From contig OX030957.1 of NCBI GenBank assembly GCA_943735955.1, forward strand, positions 5,339,301 through 5,403,300: DNA of 64,000 bases, read 5' to 3'. Shown here in pieces: positions 36,701 to 47,497 of this stretch; position 1 is the stretch's first letter; each line of letters opens with the position of its first letter. Under the pieces are notes generated by a model. That model made no database searches. It had not been told where the DNA came from and worked only from the letters and a program-made list of their open reading frames with translations. Origin of the DNA: Piscicola geometra (lineage: Eukaryota; Annelida; Clitellata; Hirudinida; Piscicolidae). The translations under genes were made by a program, and so were the position numbers.

Positions 36701-39131
36701 GTCCTCCTCTTATTCACTCCTAGGTTAGTGTTTTGTTGTGCTTTTATTCACAACCATTTGAGGCGAAACTAAAGGTAATGCTAATCTAAAAAATCAATCA
36801 AAAACACAGCGAACAGATAGGAGAATATTGTTTGTCTGTCTTATTAATTACTTGTTCTTAGTTACAATTGTACTTCACCTGTCTCTAAAACGCAATAACT
36901 CACATTTTTTTATTCAATATGACTGATAGTCCCAATATTGATAATCCAAAATGTTTTGTCACAAATACCATTAACTTGATATTACATTAACAGAGCAATT
37001 GAAGAACTACAACAACAAAGAGTTTTATAAAAGCAAATACCACCAAGGTATGCTGAGAATCATGTATTATCTAACAGTGAAAATATTTTCTCACAACTCT
37101 ATAATTGAATGACAATTTTTCACAAAAGTTTTTCTTTTAGGCGATTATGGAAGAGGAAAAGAAGACGAAGGGAAGATGGAGTGGGTCGGCAACGGAGACG
37201 AAAAAGTGCGTATTCTAGTTTAACTTCATGAATAATTCAATTTAATTTGTAAAAAACTAAAAATAATTAACTTAATCAGCCTCAAAAGAGGTATTAAACC
37301 TATTACTTCATCAACCATTCCACAGTCGTCATCCACAAACGACCTCTTCGGCTCCAGAGAGTTATCCTATTATTCTTACCTCTTCCAAAACGCATTCAAC
37401 CAGCAGCAACAGCACCACAAGAGCAACCACGAACAACTCAAAACACCGTCTCAACTCACCCTGGTGGGCGCTTGGAAATGATTGGGCGAAAACCAATGAA
37501 GTGGCTTTTACAAACACAGATCTGCCTATCTTAGAATGAACTGAAAAACAATTTGGAAATAAATAATCCAAATAAAATACAATTTGACGAATTAATAATG
37601 TAAAATAACTTGGGCAAACGTTAATTATGCAGGAACGGGAGAGGAGGAGGCACTACCTGTTGTTAGTGAAGGCCATAGATGCTCGCCGAAAGGATGAGGT
37701 AACTTTTTATAAGTTTTCAAAGGGAAAAATATTTTTTAGTGGTATTACATGGGTTTGCACTGCTTTAGATACTTTTGGGTAATAAATATTAATGTTTGAA
37801 CAATTCAAGGAAAGAGAGAAGCTGAAGGAAGAAAGAAAGAACTTCAGAAAAGTCGACAAGGAAAAACGACAGGTGAAGTTTCGTGCGTGAAAAATATCAA
37901 CTTTAACATTCAATAAATTATATTAAATTAGATGAAGGTCATAAATCCAAACGACTATATAACATTTATTTCACTATTCATCCACAATTCCTCTATTCAC
38001 ACTCCATTCACTATGCATCCATCACGAACCTTTTATTTTGACACCTTCAGGAACAAAGAAGGCAGGAAATGCTGAAGATGCGGATGTTGAAAAAACCTGT
38101 GGAAGATATGCTCCTCAATGACGAAGAGGTTTTATTCATGACATATTATTTATTCCAGAATATGAAAATAATTTATAAAATCTTTCCCAAGGGTTTAATA
38201 ATTTTGAAATACATAAATTCATTTTTTAATAATCATGCGTTTTCACTCGGTTGTTTAACCCATCTTCAAATATCAATTTTAACTTTCATATTTTGTTTAT
38301 GACTCAACAACACCCTCTTTTCACCCATACCCCCTTCACACCCACACCCCTTTCCCACTTACATTCCCTTCAACCCACACCCTCCCCCACACCAACACCC
38401 TTTTTTCTCACACACACGTACCCTCCCAAGCATACCCACCTCTCTCACACCCACATTCCCTTCCACCCACCTCCCTCTTCACCACACCCAAACCTTTTTT
38501 CCACACATCTTTCCACACATTCACTCTACCCTATCTCCACCCATATCCCTCTTCCACACACCCTCTTCCTCCCATCAACACATCCTCTCTCGCACACGCA
38601 CATCCACACCCACACCCAACCAGCCTCTTCCTTCTGTGCACCGACTGGACAGTCCTTCTCTTGGCGACAGAGCCTTTGCTGACTCACTCATGCTTCTCGA
38701 ATTCGTTCACACCTTCCATAAATGCCTCAAAATGGGTGCGAAAATGATCGCCTTTTAAATAGAAATATTTGAACTTCTAATTTTATCACAGATTGAAACT
38801 TTATCTTTTATTATAATGATTGTTAGGAAAAGTATTTTGTTTTTATAAGACATTCTTGAAAATCAAACGTTGCTTTCATTTATTCATTTTTACTTATTTA
38901 TAATGTTTATATGGTTATAAAAATTTGATTTTTTCATTAATAACAAGCTTTGAGAATATTAAAAACCACACTTTTCAGATCAAGATCAGCTTCCTACCAT
39001 AGGCGACATCCAAAGAGGGATCACCAACGAACACGTTTCCCTCTCCTTCTCCTACTTCGTCGTTCAATTCGTTAAGCTCTCCATCGAAGACCCTGGCTTT
39101 CCCAGACCTAGAGAGGTACACACACACTCAC

Positions 39132-39219
<88 letters not shown>

Positions 39220-42200
39220 ACACACACACACACACAGGCAGTGACACAGAGCGGTATGAAGGTTGCTGACGTGGAGATTGACATGAACAATGTGTCAGAG
39301 GTGATGAGACTGTACATCAAAGCTCGCTGTGGCAAGACTGAAGAGGTTGTATGTTTAATCAATTGAATATGCATCTTGACCTAATATATTTCCAAAATAG
39401 ACCGTTAAACTGGGCTAGCCAATTTAATCATCTCAGCAATCATTTTCGAAAATTTCAGATGGAGGAGTGGTTATCTGAAGGCTCTTTTGAGGCACTCACT
39501 CCACTGCAGAAGACCACCCTGCTTTCCTTCTTTTGCCACGAACTTTTGTCTAGCAAGGCCATCAGCAGGTTTGAAACTTGTCCTTGATTTCATGGTTAAA
39601 TCATCTTTATAAATGGTTGATTTATGAATATTATTTCGCTTATAGCCCAGAATATACATAATAGAGCACGAATAACTGTAAAATTCGTTCAATATCGATA
39701 GGACATTATTAATAATTAAAAAAAAAATAATAATAATTTATTTGTTGATTCACAAATATGGTCTACTTTATTATTAGTATCTTAAATCGATTGACTCAAC
39801 ACACCACGACGCAGTGAGATAGAAAAGAGTATTGAAGAAACGACTGTGTTGCGGAAAGACAAGTGGTTGATAGAAGGAAAACTACGCAAGTTCGAATCAT
39901 AAACCATTTTAAAAAATATTATTTTGTTTTGAAACAAAAAAAGTATAAATTCTTTAATTAAATTTGTTTTTTTAAAGTTTACATAAAAATTTATCACTCC
40001 AGGTTGAGGATGCTGCAAGCGATGCAGCTGAGAAAGGCCTCCTTAGCCAGGAGCCAGCAGCAGCCACTGCAAATGAAGGAAACATACGACAGTATAAGCG
40101 CTGTTGAGAAAAAAGATGACGAAGAAGAAGACGATGAAGAGAGTCATGATGACGATACTTCTCATGTTCAAGACTCTGAGACGGAGGTCTTGATGATAAA
40201 TGACATATTGAATAGTCTGCGAGAATTTTTAAGACTATTTACTTGAGAGAATTTTTGTATATTTTTACATATTTTTTATATATATTTTATTATATATTTA
40301 TATATATTTTATTCATATCTTTTATTTATATATTTTATTATATATTTATATATATTTTATTTAGATCTTTTATTTATATATTTTATTTATATATTTTATT
40401 TATATATTTTATTTATATATTTTATTTATATATTTTATTTATATATTTTATTTATATATTTTATTTATATATTTTATTTATATATTTTATTTATATATTT
40501 TATTTATATATTTTATTTATATATTTTATTTATATATTTTATTTATATATTTTATTTATATATTTTATTTATATATTTTATTTATATATTTTATTTATAT
40601 ATTTTATTTATATATTTTATTTATATATTTTATTTATATATTTTATTTATATATTTTATTTATATATTTTATTTATATATTTTATTTATATATTTTATTT
40701 ATATATTTTATTTATATATTTTATTTATATATTTTATTTATATAATCATAGGAAGACGAGCAGTTAAGTTTGGAGGAGTTAGAAGCTAAGATTGACAAGT
40801 TGACCAAAGTACGCTGCACATTTCATGAATTTAAACTAAAAAATGGTCTACTCATGATTATATTTCCTAAATTTATTTCTGATTAATTGTAACTGTTTAT
40901 TTTTAAATTCTTGTAATCAATAATTTCACGCAGCAATACACGGGCATGCAAGAACGTACGACTGAGCTCTCCACCAGGCTGACCACCTCTCCCCTCGGAA
41001 TGGACCGTTTCAGAAGGTTCTGCTGGGTGCTTCCAAGATGTTCAGGAATACTATTCGAAGGGGTGGCCAGCTTGGAACCATCTTCGAACGACATAACTAT
41101 CTCACAGAAAATTAACTTAAATGATTCTCAAAATGCTGAGTCTCAAACTAGAAGGGAAGATGGAAGTGAAAAGTATATAGAAGCTGGAAAGATTTTGGAA
41201 GGAAGCTGTGTAGAGATGAAAAGGGAAAAAGAAGATTCTGCTTTTTCACTAAATTATCGAAGTTCTGAAGTGCAACTTGAAAACACTGAGGGTAAAACAC
41301 ACACTATGGATAATAACAAAAAAGATAAGACATTAAATGCTAATGAAGTTTACTCTAAAAATAATGAAATCATAGAGGGTAAAAACAGTGAAAGTTTTGA
41401 TATCAAAAGAGAAAACATGACTAGTGATGATAAAGTGAAAACAGAAGATTCAAATGTTTCAAGCGAAAAAAGAGATGAAAAACATCAGATCGAAACAAAA
41501 ACCTCTAAACCCGAGGGCTCAGACTCAGCAACCATTTCTAATACTCTTTCAAAAACGGACGCAAATGAGGGTAATTCCAAAGAGACTAAAACTTTATCGA
41601 AGGAGGCGGAAGACGTTCGCAACTCGTACATCACCAACCTGGAAGACATCATCACCAGGACCGTGTTGGACAGCATGAACGAAGATGATGATTCCTGGGC
41701 CACCCCCAGCAACTCCAAGCACAACCAGCTACTCTCATCATTTCTCACCAACGCCTCCAACTCTTCTTCCGATTTGGCTTCCTCAAATCTCAAGCCAAAC
41801 ATTTCTGGAGACAGCTGCCTTGTGATTAGAGAGTCAATGGAGAAGAGTGAAGAGATGAAAAGTGCACTGATGCAAAAGAAGAAAAGGTTGAATTTCGCAA
41901 TGGACCGAGGCTTGTGGTTCAGCATCTTCAACAACAGAACTCCCTGCTCCTCCCTCGACGAGGCGCTACCAAGCATGCCGTATTCATACGACAACTATGA
42001 CCACGTTAAAGTGAGGAATACTACCACTAACAATAATAATAATAATAATTATTATTATTATTGTTGTTGTTAAATGTATTGATATTGATTTAATTCTTCA
42101 TCGTCTTATAAATTATTTACAAGATTCATTAGGAATATTTGAATTTTCTTCAAGGACTCGGGCTTCTACTCGGGACATTTACACAGTAGAGCATCCACTC

Positions 42201-45200
42201 CGGTGTACAATGACAACTCCGAAAATACACTCTCTTCCGATATTCCGTCCATCCCTCCAGGTAAAATACACTTTATTTTTATTTATGTATCTTTTATATA
42301 GGAAAAATCTAACTGCATTAGAGGCCTAGTTTGTGAGATTTCAATTTTATCGACCCTTAAAATAACGATGAAATGTATATACCTATTCAGAGATGCAGAA
42401 GGGATGGTGGGTGGTAAGGAACAAGAAAGAGTTGGATGAACTGCTGCGTGGACTAGGTCAAAGAGGTCTAAGGGAAAAAGCATTAGCGAAAAGTTTGGAA
42501 AAGAACTATGAGATGATATGCCAGACGTTCGCCAAAACTAATGAACGAGGTAAACTTATTTTTTAAACTTCTTAAACATTTAATTACATTTATTTATTAT
42601 TTTACAATTAAATTTTATATTGTTAGCATCTTTCTAAAAAATGCCCCATAACATACAGTTATAGGCTGGGGCGATACAGATACAGAAGATGCAAAATCTA
42701 ATCTTCTACCTTCTCAATCACCCACTAAATCAACTCAACCCATCCCCCAAACCAATTCGGACACTCGCGTTGAAAACCTACCTACCTCACTCGCTTCTTC
42801 GGAGTCGCAATTGCAAGGCATTCAGCTCAGAACGCTAAATATAATCGAAAGCCTGAACGAAAAAATCTACAACGCTAGTTTGCAGGTGCGTCTGATAAAG
42901 CATTATTGATGATAGTTTTATCTTTTAACTAATCTATTAAAAGAACAAGTGAGACATTGATTTTCTGAAAAAACATGTTATTTCAGGAAAAGCAAATCAT
43001 TTTTATGCACTGAATTGTATTTTGAGCAGGGTTGGAGGGCAAGTCAGGGCAAAAGACGGCGAGAAGAGGGTGATGAAGGCGGAACTCCGATGGACGTTGC
43101 CAAGAGAAAGCTACTGAGGCTGGAAATGAGCATCGAAAGACGCTACCTCAAAACTCCCTTCGGACCTAGGTGGAAAAAAACAATCGAGATATATTTTTTA
43201 AAACATACTTAACGCAATTATAATTATTTAAATGAATTTTATATTTTAAAACTTTTAAATTCATAAACCTCACAGTGCCCTGTTGAACCTCAGCAATCGA
43301 CACTCCACACCTCCTGCAGCGGCCAACAACAGCAACAACAATAACAACAGCAACAACAATAACAACAGCAGCAACACTCAACAACTGAACAAAGAAGATT
43401 CATCGTCTGATGAGGGGGAAGGGGCAGATGAAAGGGCTAGCAAGGAGTTGTTGGCGTGGAGAGGAGCGGTGATGATGGCGAAGACACCATCTCAACTCTG
43501 TATTTTAGTTCAACAACTCAACAAGTACATCTCTTGGGAGAAATCCATCATGAGAGTGGTTTGTTTGACTTCAGTTAAATGTTTTATTTAAGCTTTTAAA
43601 ATTTAAAATCACGTTTAATTACATTTAAAAACATAGAAAACACTTTTTAGTATTTTTATCTAGTTAGAAAGTTCAATTTTAAACTCTGATTTTTTATCTT
43701 CCTCTTCAGACCTGTCAAATCTGCCGTAGAGACGACAACGAAGGCGAGTTGCTTCTGTGCGACCTCTGTGACCATGGTTACCACACCTATTGCGTCAAGG
43801 TATTTTTCCCAATAATCTTTCAACCCTTTCAATTTAGCTTATTCATGTATAAGACCCATTTTAGGCATCTTTCAATATTTAATAGTACAATTCCTACAAA
43901 TTATTAAAAAGATATTCAACTTATCGGACTTTAATTTCATAAATAACTTCTTGCCACATCAAGCCAAAGCTTCAGAGTATTCCTGACGGAGACTGGTACT
44001 GCCAAGACTGCTTCTCCAAGGTGCATATTTCTTTTCTAAGAGCTCGCATACTTCTTGTCAAACTTCCCCTTATAGAAACAGAATAAATTCAGCTGGAAAC
44101 CCATCACACAACCAAGCATCTTTATTATATTTTAAAATTGTTTTTTATTTTTACTCGCCAAATTTTCATTATTCACTATATTATTCTTTTCAAATCTCCA
44201 TCCATCTTTGCCCAGGCTTCGTTCGACGTGAGTTGTGTGGTGTGTGGCAAGCAGGCTGGGCGCATGATCACGTGTCTGACGTGTAAGAGGAAGACTCACA
44301 TCGCCTGCATCGACCCGCCTGTTGCCAGGTTAGCCTTGGGGAGTGGAAGAGTGCTTGTGTGTGTGTGTGTGTGTTTTGAGGAGTTAATGAGTGGAGATAA
44401 TTTGATTAAATGGAAAGAAATAAATTTTATAATATCTTGAGTTTAAAAGTTTGCTAATATTTTTAATTTATATATTTTAAATCAAATTTTTAAAATAAAA
44501 ACTTTACTACAAATAAACTCATGATTTCATCTGGCTCCTATGACTTTGCAGGACTACCAAAAAGTGGCACTGCAACGTGTGTGTCTTTGAAAAAGTGAGC
44601 TCAACCAATTTTAACTCTAGTTTGATGGTCTGACGGAAAAATATGAATAGCAAGAATAACGTTGAAATATGATAATAAAAGTGTTTATAGAGGGTTCAAA
44701 ATTATTTATTTTAAATGTAAAAAGCATGAATTAGTTACAAATTTTAATTCGAAAAACTTAAACGTATACCCAGACACCATCTAAAAGACGGACTCAGAAA
44801 CTTTCCACCACTCCTTCATCCTCGTCTTCTTCTTCTTCCACGTCCATCCACCCCTCCAAGAAACTGGAAGTCAAATGCAACTTGTTCCCTTCAGAACAGG
44901 CGACTTCACACCTCAGCAGTCAAGAAGATTTCATGAATAATAGTATTAATAATAATAATGATGATAATAATAACATCCATAACATTCATCCTAATAACAA
45001 CTACGACGAAATCAGCCATAATAACTACAACAAAAACATTTCCGATGACGTGATGTACGAAGAATGCTTGAACAGCAAGAACAACAACAACAACAAGATC
45101 GCCGACAACCAGAATTTCATAGGCTTTGAGCCAGCCAGGAGCGGCCCTCTCCCGGTCATTGCGGTGAATTCCAGCAAGGACAAAGATAGAACATCGCAAG

Positions 45201-46518
45201 AGACAGCAGAAAACAACAACCTCCTGAATGATACAAGCAACATTAACAATACTAACAACAACAATATTAACAACAATAATAATAATATAAATAAATATTT
45301 TAATGAGCAGAATTCATATAATGCTGGGAGCATTGACATCAACAACAACAACAACAACGGCAACAACAACAGCAACAACTGTGACGACATTTCCAACGAT
45401 TCGTACAGGCATAAGGATTTGGTGAAAGATGAGGCAACAACTGAAACTCAGGTTTGAATTTCGATAAAGTATCAATGATACATCGTATCGTAGTCTATGT
45501 TTCAGTCAATTTAGTAATTAGATATATTAATACTTGTAAATAAGTTTTCCGACGAATATTAATTTTTAAATCGTTTTTAGTTTCATATTTTGTCATAGAC
45601 TGTATCGTATGGATAACATGAATCTGATCTCAAGTTTCTAATCATTCTTCTGAACAATTACCAACAAAACAGGCTCTCAATAATGGGCAGCCATTGAAGT
45701 TTGAGAAATTGAAAATAGATCTGAAAAAGAAATTCCAAGAAGAAAGAAATGCCAAGCGTTCATTGGAGAACGCTGATAAGGAAGTTGAAAGTCTCTCGAC
45801 CAATGGCGTCCCTCCTTGCAAAGACGACTTTTCAATTTGCCAGTAAGTGTGCTTATACTTTTTGGGGAGAAATGTTTTTTTAGATAGTTTTCACTGAATT
45901 TTACATAGGTTTATTCCAATTTCTCTTGTTTTTTCAAGGAATATCTCTGATATAGAGTTTCAGATTAAGTGTTTCATCTGTCTTAATAATAATTTCAATT
46001 ATAATAACACTATACTTTCCGGTATTAGTAATCGTCCAACCAATGCAACCAACCTCAATCACCTACCATACACCCACTTCCAGAACAGTACTCGCAGAGC
46101 TGAAGAGACATGAGCAGGCATGGCCATTCCAGAGTCCAGTCAACTGCAAGCAGTTTCCGTCGTATCGAAAGGTCGTCAGATTCCCAATCGACTTCCAAAC
46201 GATCTCTAAACGACTCAAAAATAACTAGTTGGAATTTTTATATTCTAAAAGCCTTTTTTAAAATTGATTTTAGTGATCGATTTATTAATTGAACAATTTA
46301 ATAATATTGAATTATTGAATTTTTAAATCTTTATATTAATTTAAACGAGCGCATCGCCCATTTAAAACAGCTACAAGACTTCAGAGGAATTTGCAATGGA
46401 CGCCAGGCTGGTTTTCAAAAACTGTAAAGAATTCAACGATGACGATTCGTTGGTTGGAAGGGCCGGCTATTGCATGAATGACTTCTTTGAAAAGATTTGG
46501 GCCGAATTAAATAAATAG
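30784..46518 (+). CDS. BAZ2-like: BAZ2A/BAZ2B/Toutatis-type chromatin remodelling subunit
   Basis: BAZ2 proteins are the large non-catalytic subunits of ISWI remodellers (TIP5/BAZ2A in NoRC) and act on nuclear chromatin. Coding exons: 30784-30862, 31954-32094, 32993-33070, 33255-33970, 34062-34706, 35118-35238, 35413-35469, 35687-35756, 35920-36031, 36161-36259, 36528-36723, 36994-37047, 37141-37205, 37326-37463, 37633-37698, 37810-37872, 38051-38128, 38624-38735, 38979-39115, 39238-39345, 39459-39568, 39815-39889, 40003-40186, 40752-40808, 40934-42010, 42155-42260, 42391-42549, 42660-42895, 43030-43169, 43276-43558, 43710-43799, 43970-44020, 44216-44328, 44552-44594, 44774-45451, 45673-45842, 46084-46227, 46371-46518. 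All phases agree: 6,999 nt, 2,332 residues, close to vertebrate BAZ2B in length. Order: low-complexity N-terminus, TAM/MBD (~628-706), basic helix (~858-926), DDT and WHIM1 (~927-1130), WHIM2/3 (~1169-1235, 1582-1635, 1714-1760), PHD1, PHD2, bromodomain. Least certain are exons 1-3 (weak acceptor at 32992) and the exon 6 donor. Confidence 0.93.
35687..36259 (+). CDS. BAZ2-like: BAZ2-type TAM/methyl-CpG-binding-like domain (exons 8-10)
   Basis: Three exons encode MVPLERGWKREVRV, GSVEYTNPCGMKVLNRRELE, QYLVLVNPDSLNLSHFSFNP, NNKVGTFFEKK. This follows the BAZ2 TAM domain (VPLE.GWKREV...YY.PCGK.M......I..YL......H.SFSPRM..G.F.E) position by position, about residues 628-706. In BAZ2A this domain binds RNA and DNA rather than specifically methyl-CpG; that is family knowledge and has not been tested here. 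Confidence 0.9.
38300..38623 (+). repeat. C/T- and CA-rich low-complexity tract in BAZ2-type intron 17
   Basis: About 320 bp almost without G, made of loosely repeated cacccacaccc, ttcaccc and similar words, running straight into the exon 18 acceptor (caaccag). It behaves as an extremely long polypyrimidine tract. It also creates a false 143-codon frame. Confidence 0.9.
38624..39889 (+). CDS. BAZ2-like: BAZ2-type DDT and WHIM1 segment (exons 18-22)
   Basis: The DDT start is LMLLEFVHTFHKCLKM. Next come SFSYFVVQFVKLSIEDPGFP, AVTQSGMKVADVEIDMNNVS, EALTPLQKTTLLSFFCHELL and RKDKWLIEGKLRKLRMLQA across the next junctions. Human BAZ2 has the same order (FLHSFGKVLGF, LLKAALHDPGFP, LTRDNVSEILR, QQKAAVLAFLVHELNGS, YRKNKWIVEGRLRRL). 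This module contacts the ISWI ATPase partner in the family. Confidence 0.9.
39116..39237 (+). repeat. Intron 19 of BAZ2-type gene made almost entirely of (CA)n
   Basis: The 122-bp intron starts gtacacacacactcacac and ends cacacacag. The repeat itself supplies both the interior and the acceptor context. Flanking exons are in phase (GAG | GCA) and conserved, so the splice assignment is firm. Confidence 0.93.
40250..40744 (+). repeat. Minisatellite, 13-bp unit, in BAZ2-type intron 23
   Basis: From about 40370 to 40742 the unit ttttatttatata is repeated about 28 times almost without error; the first 120 bp are a degenerate version. It fills nearly the whole intron between exons 23 (ends 40186) and 24 (starts 40752). 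The repeat is 100 percent A/T. Confidence 0.96.
42030..42072 (+). repeat. (AAT)n/(ATT)n self-complementary tract after exon 25
   Basis: Short run of aataat followed by attatt and gttgtt, starting about 20 bp after the exon 25 donor. The two halves can pair. It extends the open frame past the true exon end, which the gtgagg donor at 42011 and the next exon's phase define. Confidence 0.7.
43710..44020 (+). CDS. BAZ2-like: PHD finger 1 of BAZ2-type protein (exons 31-32)
   Basis: Residues 1855-1901 form a complete C4HC3 zinc finger: C1856, C1859, C1871, C1874, H1879, C1882, C1895, C1898, with the usual W1893 before the last pair. The preceding ISWEKSIMRV leads into it exactly as SIAWEKSIMKV does in vertebrate BAZ2. 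It probably reads the histone H3 N-terminus, by family analogy. Confidence 0.93.
44216..44594 (+). CDS. BAZ2-like: PHD finger 2 of BAZ2-type protein (exons 33-34)
   Basis: A second C4HC3 set follows directly: C1908, C1911, C1921, C1924, H1929, C1932, C1946, C1949, with W1944 two residues before the last cysteine pair. Exon phases 0-2-0 join it cleanly to PHD1 and to the Ser/Asn-rich linker. Vertebrate BAZ2A and BAZ2B are usually described with a single PHD finger, so this is an extra module. Confidence 0.85.
46084..46518 (+). CDS. BAZ2-like: C-terminal bromodomain of BAZ2-type protein (exons 37-38)
   Basis: Residues 2237-2332 encode VLAELKRHEQAWPFQSPVN, FPSYRKVVRFPIDFQTISKR, then EEFAMDARLVFKNCKEFNDD and GRAGYCMNDFFEKIWAELNK before TAG. 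The WPF shelf (2249-2251) and the acetyl-lysine-binding Asn (N2306) are present, so the pocket looks functional. The acceptor at 46083 (cttccag) is required by phase. An earlier tag at 46028 does not fit. Confidence 0.93.
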
Positions 46519-47497
46519 AGTCAAGATTGAATAATGGGTTTAATATTTTATCAAACCTATTTGAGAGCCTAGAATTATTTTAAATCTCAAATCTGATAAA
46601 GGTTTAGTTGTTTTGAATTAACTGCGCGACGAGGTAAAATTTTTGAACTGTAACTGACAATCAAAGGCGTTTTTAAAAAAAATCTATTACGAGCTACGAT
46701 TATAGCCTCTTCAACCTCATTGACTGCACCATTGTTTATGCACAAATGTGAGAAAATGTCAACATTAATTTACTCTTTATAGATATGTCTCTCTCCCAAC
46801 ATCTAAAAAGTTTCTGTTGTATCACTAGCATCATCCATTCGTAGTCAGTCAAGCAGTGGGTCCGAGAAAAAAGTTTTTTTATTTATTTAAACAGTATTAA
46901 AAGTAGGTAGACACGTATAAGAAATATGGATTCAGTTTTGTTTTTATCAAATGGACCATGCTATGATGTATTCGCGATTATGAGTCTATAAAATCAATTT
47001 AACATTCCGAATTTGTAATGATGTTTAGTCAGAACTAATGCGCTTTGAATGATCGGAGATATCAGTGAACTACAACACTTTAACTTTTCATTATTTAGCA
47101 ACCGAACTTTTAGAATATTTCATTACAATAATCTAATCGTTTTTATTTATTACAATATTACTTGCCTGTGGGAAATTGCAGGGTAGTTTTAAAAATAATA
47201 AGAAAAATGTGTTTCATTGGATTAAATTTTTATTTAGAAATAATTTATTAAAGGTTATTGATATGAAATAAATCTTTATTTTCATAATATAAACAAATTC
47301 ACACTGATAATCAAGAATTAAAAATTGGAAAAGTTTAAAATATTGAATAAAATATTTTAACACATTTTTTAAACTTTGAATTTAAATAGACACGAATAGT
47401 TGTTGTAGATTTTAGGTTATCGCAAAACGCCCAGTCCTGCGAGAAATTAATGACAATTGTGTAATATTTTATTTGCGTTCAGATTTCCGTCGCAAAT
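46519..47497. other. Interval between the BAZ2-type stop and the WBP2 start
   Basis: 979 bp that must hold the 3' UTR of the first gene, its poly(A) site, and the promoter and 5' UTR of the second unless they overlap. It is AT-rich, with no open frame of note and no recognisable repeat. This is the shortest intergenic gap in the window. Confidence 0.6.
47267..47272 (+). terminator. Possible poly(A) signal of the BAZ2-type gene
   Basis: AATAAA about 750 bp after the BAZ2-type stop codon and 226 bp before the WBP2 start. I saw no closer canonical hexamer. The assignment is by position only, in very AT-rich DNA where such hexamers are common. Confidence 0.3.

Noticed and set aside
38251..38682. 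143-codon Pro/Thr/His frame
   Set aside because: It comes from the C-rich intron 17 and overlaps the true exon 18 in another frame.
40243..40767. 174-codon Tyr/Ile/Phe/Leu frame resembling a membrane protein
   Set aside because: It is the 13-bp AT minisatellite read through; the flanking conserved exons show it is an intron.
45025..45396. Leu-rich minus-strand frame resembling a signal or membrane segment
   Set aside because: It is the complement of the Asn-rich AAC/AAT coding repeats in exon 35.
46028..46083. Earlier acceptor for bromodomain exon 37 at 46028
   Set aside because: It would give the wrong phase after the exon 36 donor at 45842; the acceptor at 46083 restores the frame.
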